Assembly: GCA_963782965.1 (NCBI GenBank)
Contig: CAWALV010000006.1
Coordinates: 1,302,001-1,366,000, forward strand
Reading direction: 5' to 3'
DNA: 64,000 nt
Origin: CAWALV01 sp963782965
Lineage (GTDB): Bacteria; Actinomycetota; Actinomycetes; Acidothermales; Acidothermaceae
The notes under the pieces are model-generated. The model saw only the letters and a list, made by a program, of their open reading frames with translations, was not told the DNA's origin and did no database searches. Below, one piece after another: positions 60,434-64,000 of this stretch. Each line of letters begins with the position of its first letter. The first letter of the stretch is position 1. A program made the position numbers and the translations under genes.

Positions 60434-61548
60434 GCAGCACAACTGCCGTTGCCGACGGTTACGGCGAAGGCGACGATCCCGACGTCCTGGTGCGGATCGA
60501 CAACGTCGTCAAGCACTTCCCGGTGCACTCGTCGGCCCTCGTCCGCCACGGCCGCGAGGTCGTGCACGCGGTCGACGGTGTTGATCTGGAGATCCGCCGC
60601 GGCGAGACGCTCGGTCTTGTCGGCGAGACTGGTTGCGGCAAGTCGACGCTCGCGCGCTGCATCACCCGGCTCTATGACCTCACCAGCGGTCGCATCTTCC
60701 TCAACGGCCGCGACATCAGCAAGCTCTCGCGGCGCCAGATGCGGCCGCTGCGCCGCGACGTCCAGATGATCTTTCAGGATCCGTACGGATCGCTGAATCC
60801 GCGACGCCGGGTCGGCTCTATCATTGCGGACCCGCTGGTCATCCACCGCGTGGGTGGTTCGCGGGCTGCGCGCAAGCGGATCGTTCAGGAGTCGATGGAA
60901 CTCGTAGGGCTCAACCCCGAGCACTACAACAGGTTTCCCAACGAGTTCTCCGGTGGTCAACGTCAGCGCATCGGGGTCGCGCGGGCGCTTGCGCTGCGCC
61001 CCAAGCTGATCGTCTGCGACGAACCGGTGTCGGCGCTCGACGTCTCCATCCAGGCCCAGATCGTCAACCTGCTCGCCGACCTGCAGGAAGAGCTCGGCTT
61101 GACGTACCTGTTCATCGCCCACGACCTCTCCGTGGTGCGCCACGTGAGTAACCGGGTGGCCGTCATGTACCTCGGCAAGGTTGTCGAGATCGCCGAGTCC
61201 AAGCAGCTGTACAACCACGCCCGCCACCCCTACACGAAGGCCCTGCTCTCTGCGGTGCCGCTTCCCGATCCCCGGAGTGCCCGCGAGCGCGAGCGGATCG
61301 TCTTGCAGGGCGACGTGCCTTCGCCGATCGATCCGCCGAGCGGTTGTCGATTCCACCCGCGCTGCCCGAAGGCCGGGCAGGTCTGCGTCGACGAGGATCC
61401 GCCGCTCTTATCGCGGTTCGACGATCCGCCGACCTGGCGGGCAGCCTGCCATTTTCCGGTTGCCGACGGCGAGAACCTCGCAGACGCGCGGCCGACGATC
61501 GCGCCCGAGGAACAGGCCATGAGCGAGCCGGGAGCGCCGCCAAGTTGA
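60430..61548 (+). CDS. oppF: Peptide ABC transporter ATPase OppF/DppF
   Basis: Second ATPase, 372 residues. Walker A is GETGCGKSTLARCITRLY, Q-loop MIFQDPYGSLNPRRRV, signature FSGGQRQRIGVARALAL, Walker B LIVCDEPVSALDV and switch His in YLFIAHDLSVVRHVSN. The C-terminal cysteine region is GCRFHPRCPKAGQVCVDEDP followed by CHFP. GTG 60430 overlaps the oppD stop by GTGA. A 67-base linker with a GGCATC hexamer run follows before oppC. Confidence 0.94.
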   Translation: MSSTTAVADGYGEGDDPDVLVRIDNVVKHFPVHSSALVRHGREVVHAVDGVDLEIRRGETLGLVGETGCGKSTLARCITRLYDLTSGRIFLNGRDISKLSRRQMRPLRRDVQMIFQDPYGSLNPRRRVGSIIADPLVIHRVGGSRAARKRIVQESMELVGLNPEHYNRFPNEFSGGQRQRIGVARALALRPKLIVCDEPVSALDVSIQAQIVNLLADLQEELGLTYLFIAHDLSVVRHVSNRVAVMYLGKVVEIAESKQLYNHARHPYTKALLSAVPLPDPRSARERERIVLQGDVPSPIDPPSGCRFHPRCPKAGQVCVDEDPPLLSRFDDPPTWRAACHFPVADGENLADARPTIAPEEQAMSEPGAPPS

Positions 61549-61615
61549 GCCCCGCATTGGCACATACTTCCGTGGCATCGGCATCGGCATCGGCACCGAA
61601 CCGAGGAGGACGCTC

Positions 61616-62611
61616 ATGAGTCAGGGTGGCATTGGCCAGGATGCGCTCGCCGCCGGCTCGGAGACGGCGTTTGCCGAGCCGGAGCCGCTCGTCGGCGGCG
61701 GCGAGCGCAAGATTCGCGGCCGCAGCCCGTGGGCGCTCGCGTTCGACCGCCTGCGCCGCGACCGCGCAGCGCTGATCTCGGCCGGCATCATCGCCTTCAT
61801 CGTCCTGGTGGCGATCGCCGCACCGGTGTTCTCGCTCATGACCGGCCACCCGGTCAACCACCAGTACCGCACTCTTGACGCGTTGTCCGCCGGAGGGCTG
61901 CCGCACGCGCCGAGCACCACCTTCTGGTGGGGAACAGACGATCAGGGGCGCGACGTCTTGGTACGGGTCGCCTTCGGGGCGCGTATCTCGTTGATCGTGG
62001 GCTTGGGCGCGACGCTGCTCAGCGTGGTGGTCGGCGTCCTCGTCGGGTTGGTCACCGGCTTCTTCGGCGGCATCACCGACACGATCCTGGCCAGGATCAT
62101 CGACGTCGTGCTCGCGATTCCCTATCTGCTCTTCGCCATCGCGCTCGCGTCGGTGATCGGCCACGTGAACATCTGGGTGGTCATCTTGGTGATCGGCGGC
62201 TTCGGTTGGGGAGCGGTCGGCCGCGTGGTCCGGGGTCAGGTGTTGTCGATCCGAGAACGCGAGTACGTCGAAGCCGCCAGGTCGCTGGGTGCGAGCGACT
62301 GGCGCATCCTGTTCATCGACATTCTGCCGAACGTGATCGCGCCTGCGATCGTGTACGCCACGCTGCTGTTGCCGGTGTCGATCGTGAGCGAGGCGGCGCT
62401 GTCGTTCCTCGGAGTCGGCGTCCAGCCCCCGACCGCCGACTGGGGCGAGATGATCGCAACGTCCCAGACCTACGTCACGTCGGGGGTCGCATGGTGGTTC
62501 TTGTTCTTCCCCGGCATGGCGCTCGTGGTCTTGACGCTGGCATTCAACATTCTCGGCGACTCCGTACGCGACGCATTCGACCCTCGCACTGACCGGCTGC
62601 TGGCGAAGTAA
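61616..62611 (+). CDS. oppC: Peptide ABC transporter permease OppC/DppC
   Basis: Membrane permease of 331 residues. After a cytoplasmic N-terminus comes the OppC_N helix (DRAALISAGIIAFIVLVAIA). TFWWGTDDQGRDVLVRVAFG is the family signature before the core. Five further helices follow, and the ATPase-contact EAA loop is YVEAARSLGASDWRILFIDI. ATG 61616 has GAGGAGG about eight bases upstream. Here oppC precedes oppB, the reverse of the common order. Confidence 0.93.
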   Translation: MSQGGIGQDALAAGSETAFAEPEPLVGGGERKIRGRSPWALAFDRLRRDRAALISAGIIAFIVLVAIAAPVFSLMTGHPVNHQYRTLDALSAGGLPHAPSTTFWWGTDDQGRDVLVRVAFGARISLIVGLGATLLSVVVGVLVGLVTGFFGGITDTILARIIDVVLAIPYLLFAIALASVIGHVNIWVVILVIGGFGWGAVGRVVRGQVLSIREREYVEAARSLGASDWRILFIDILPNVIAPAIVYATLLLPVSIVSEAALSFLGVGVQPPTADWGEMIATSQTYVTSGVAWWFLFFPGMALVVLTLAFNILGDSVRDAFDPRTDRLLAK

Positions 62612-62622
62612 GGCGACAGAAC

Positions 62623-63588
62623 ATGGTGCGGTTCCTGATCCGGCGGATCTCCCAGGGCGCGGTCGTGATGTTCCTCGTCACGATCGTGGTGTACCTGCTG
62701 TTCTTCATGGGCAGCCCTGAGGCTGTTGCCCGCCGGCTGGCGGGGCGGAACGCGACACCCGACCTCGTCCAGCGGGTGTACCACAACCTCGGCCTGGACC
62801 AACCGCTGTACAAGCAGTACGGAGAGTTCCTGTGGCGGCTGCTGCACGGCAACCTCGGCCATGACTACTACAACGGCGTGCCGGTCACGTCGGTGCTCAA
62901 GCAGGCGGCGCCGATCACCGTGTCGCTAGTCCTTGGTGCGGCGGTGATCTGGGTCATCATGGGCGTGTCTTCCGGCGTCTACTCCAGCATCCGACCGCGT
63001 TCGAAGGCTGACCGCGGCTTCACCGCGCTGGCGCTCTTCTTCTTCTCGGTGCCGGTCTTCGTGCTCGGCCTGGCACTGATCTACATCTTCGCTTTCCTCT
63101 TCTCCACCAAGCTCAACATCGACTTCTTCCCGTTCGGCAGCTATGTCGGCTTCACCTCCGATCCCTTCGGCTGGTTCCAGCACCTGATCCTGCCCTGGTT
63201 CACGCTCGCGCTGATCAGTGCCGCGGTCTACACCAGGCTCAGCCGATCGTCGATGCTCGACGTGCTCGGTGAGGACTACATCCGCACCGCGCGTGCCAAG
63301 GGCCTGCCCGAGCGCCGAGTCGTGGTACGGCACGCACTGCGCGCGGCGATGACGCCGATCGTCACGCAGTTCGGCATCGACGTCGCCGTTGCCCTGGGCG
63401 GGGCCATTCTCACCGAGAGCGTCTTCGGCCTCCCAGGCCTCGGGTACGAGTCGGTGCACGCCATCAACAACCAGGACCTGCCCCTGATCGTCGGCATCGT
63501 GATCGTCGCCGCGGCCGCCGTGGTCGTGGCGAACATCCTCGTCGACATGCTGTACGCCGTCCTCGATCCGCGGGTGCGGCTCCACTAG
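62623..63588 (+). CDS. oppB: Peptide ABC transporter permease OppB/DppB
   Basis: Membrane permease of 321 residues with six helices. The N-terminal MVRFLIRRISQGAVVMFLVT starts helix 1. VYHNLGLDQPLYKQYGEFLW is the conserved extracellular stretch. The EAA loop is YIRTARAKGLPERRVVVRHA, and ESVFGLPGLGYESVHAINNQ followed by DLPLI is the family C-terminal signature. It is the last gene of the transporter operon, 11 bases after oppC. Confidence 0.94.
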   Translation: MVRFLIRRISQGAVVMFLVTIVVYLLFFMGSPEAVARRLAGRNATPDLVQRVYHNLGLDQPLYKQYGEFLWRLLHGNLGHDYYNGVPVTSVLKQAAPITVSLVLGAAVIWVIMGVSSGVYSSIRPRSKADRGFTALALFFFSVPVFVLGLALIYIFAFLFSTKLNIDFFPFGSYVGFTSDPFGWFQHLILPWFTLALISAAVYTRLSRSSMLDVLGEDYIRTARAKGLPERRVVVRHALRAAMTPIVTQFGIDVAVALGGAILTESVFGLPGLGYESVHAINNQDLPLIVGIVIVAAAAVVVANILVDMLYAVLDPRVRLH

Positions 63589-63601
63589 CACCCGGGTGCG
63601 T

Positions 63602-63607
63602 TATCCT
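63602..63607 (+). promoter_or_regulatory. -10 element for secG
   Basis: TATCCT lies 47 bases before GTG 63655, implying a leader of about 40 bases. A CACCCGGGTG palindrome lies just upstream at 63589-63598. Confidence 0.4.
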
Positions 63608-63654
63608 GAGGTCCGGGCCTGACGCCCTGACCCCCCCGCCGCCGAGGAGCTGTC

Positions 63655-63882
63655 GTGATCGCCGCTTTGGAGATCGTCATCTCGGCTACAAGCCTGCTGC
63701 TCGTGGTGCTCGTCTTGTTGCACCGGGGGAAAGGTGGCGGCCTGTCCGACATGTTCGGCGGCGGCTTCACCTCCAACTTCGCGGGATCATCTGTCGTCGA
63801 GCGCAACCTCGACCGGTTGACGTTGATCACCGTGCTGGTCTGGATCGGGTCGATCATCGGCCTGCTTTTCATGTTCAAGTGA
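63655..63882 (+). CDS. secG: Preprotein translocase subunit SecG
   Basis: Small membrane subunit of the SecYEG channel, 75 residues. Two hydrophobic helices (about 3-22 and 54-73) flank a Gly/Ser-rich loop with HRGKGGGLSDMFGGG, the SecG signature. GTG 63655 has GAGGAG six bases upstream. Location after the glycolytic tpiA is conserved in actinobacteria; here the peptide transporter operon has been inserted between tpiA and secG. Confidence 0.95.
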   Translation: MIAALEIVISATSLLLVVLVLLHRGKGGGLSDMFGGGFTSNFAGSSVVERNLDRLTLITVLVWIGSIIGLLFMFK

Positions 63883-63921
63883 CCTTCCGTTTTCTGCGCG
63901 TGTCGCGACGGCGACCCGCCT

Positions 63922-63927
63922 TACACT
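63922..63927 (+). promoter_or_regulatory. -10 element for the gene entering at 63989
   Basis: TACACT lies 61 bases before GTG 63989 and about 40 after the secG stop, giving a leader of about 55 bases. Confidence 0.4.
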
Positions 63928-63988
63928 CCTGACAGCACGGAGTCCCGCCGCCAGCGGTGGGCTGACAGCTCGAGCAAGGAGACATCTC

Positions 63989-64000
63989 GTGGCAGGTGGC
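63989..64000 (+). CDS. First four codons of a gene (perhaps rbpA)
   Basis: GTG GCA GGT GGC is preceded by AAGGAG with a seven-base spacer (63976-63981), so a real start is very likely. Only V-A-G-G is seen. Some actinobacteria have the RNA-polymerase-binding protein RbpA after secG; this identity is a guess from gene order. Confidence 0.4.

Noticed and set aside
61574..61597. Hexamer run GGCATC x3 plus GGCACC before oppC
   Set aside because: Short, noncoding and imperfect. Probably slippage in the linker, with no sign of function.

Overview
The window is chromosomal DNA from a high-GC actinobacterium. GTG starts are common, and start/stop overlaps of the GTGA or ATGA type are frequent. Actinobacterial marker genes are present: priA (dual HisA/TrpF), whiA, a PdtaR-type ANTAR regulator, the Trp-operon membrane protein and an MDMPI-fold protein. 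The order pyk–tRNA–pdtaR–polA–rpsA–coaE–uvrB–uvrA and the order uvrC–rapZ–yvcK–whiA–gap–pgk–tpiA–secG match what is known from Mycobacterium and Streptomyces relatives. I cannot place the genus. Nothing in the window looks like a prophage, insertion sequence or CRISPR array.

Layout. 1–3.2 kb: end of hisC, then hisB-hisH-priA-ridA. 3.2–6.9 kb: a duplicated small-protein cassette (MTMNWY proteins) and a large ATPase/LuxR regulator, which separate hisF from the upstream his genes. 7–11.6 kb: hisF, a RES/Xre-type toxin-antitoxin pair, hisI, trpE and a Trp-operon membrane protein. 11.7–14 kb: a two-component system preceded by two tandem palindromes and an 11-bp direct repeat. 14–18.8 kb: trpC-trpB-trpA-lgt-VIT1-like. 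19–25 kb: glutamate synthase gltB (broken by one apparent single-base deletion) and gltD. 25–27.4 kb: pyk, an odd short tRNA with a Leu CAA anticodon on the minus strand, and pdtaR. 27.6–32.8 kb: branched-chain amino-acid-type ABC transporter livKHMGF. 33.4–41.7 kb: GNAT, polA, a lipoprotein with an apparent one-base frameshift, a methyltransferase (minus), rpsA, a second lipoprotein and coaE. 41.8–50.8 kb: uvrB, two minus-strand enzymes, uvrA and uvrC. 50.8–57 kb: rapZ-yvcK-whiA and the glycolytic operon gap-pgk-tpiA. 57.4–63.6 kb: a dipeptide/oligopeptide ABC transporter. 63.6–64 kb: secG and the first four codons of the next gene.

How it works together. Amino-acid biosynthesis (His, Trp, Glu) is linked through PRPP, glutamine/glutamate and the shared PriA isomerase. 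No trpF is present here, which fits PriA serving both pathways. The three UvrABC genes and polA form a complete excision-repair set. The rapZ-yvcK-whiA and gap-pgk-tpiA blocks join cell-division regulation to central carbon flow.

Expression style. Many first-in-operon genes have a TANNNT-like hexamer 6–7 nt before the start codon and no Shine-Dalgarno sequence. This points to leaderless transcripts. Genes inside operons use start/stop overlaps or clear GGAGG-like sites. Both transporter operons have a strong stem-loop directly after the gene for their binding lipoprotein.

Most interesting items: the tandem MTMNWY small-protein cassette with a conserved 54-nt upstream segment ahead of the LuxR ATPase; the twin TTGTAY-N4-RTACAA operators before the two-component system; the toxin-antitoxin pair with its operator inside the his/trp cluster; the class-I-shaped tRNA with a Leu anticodon; and the T7 tract in the gltB leader.
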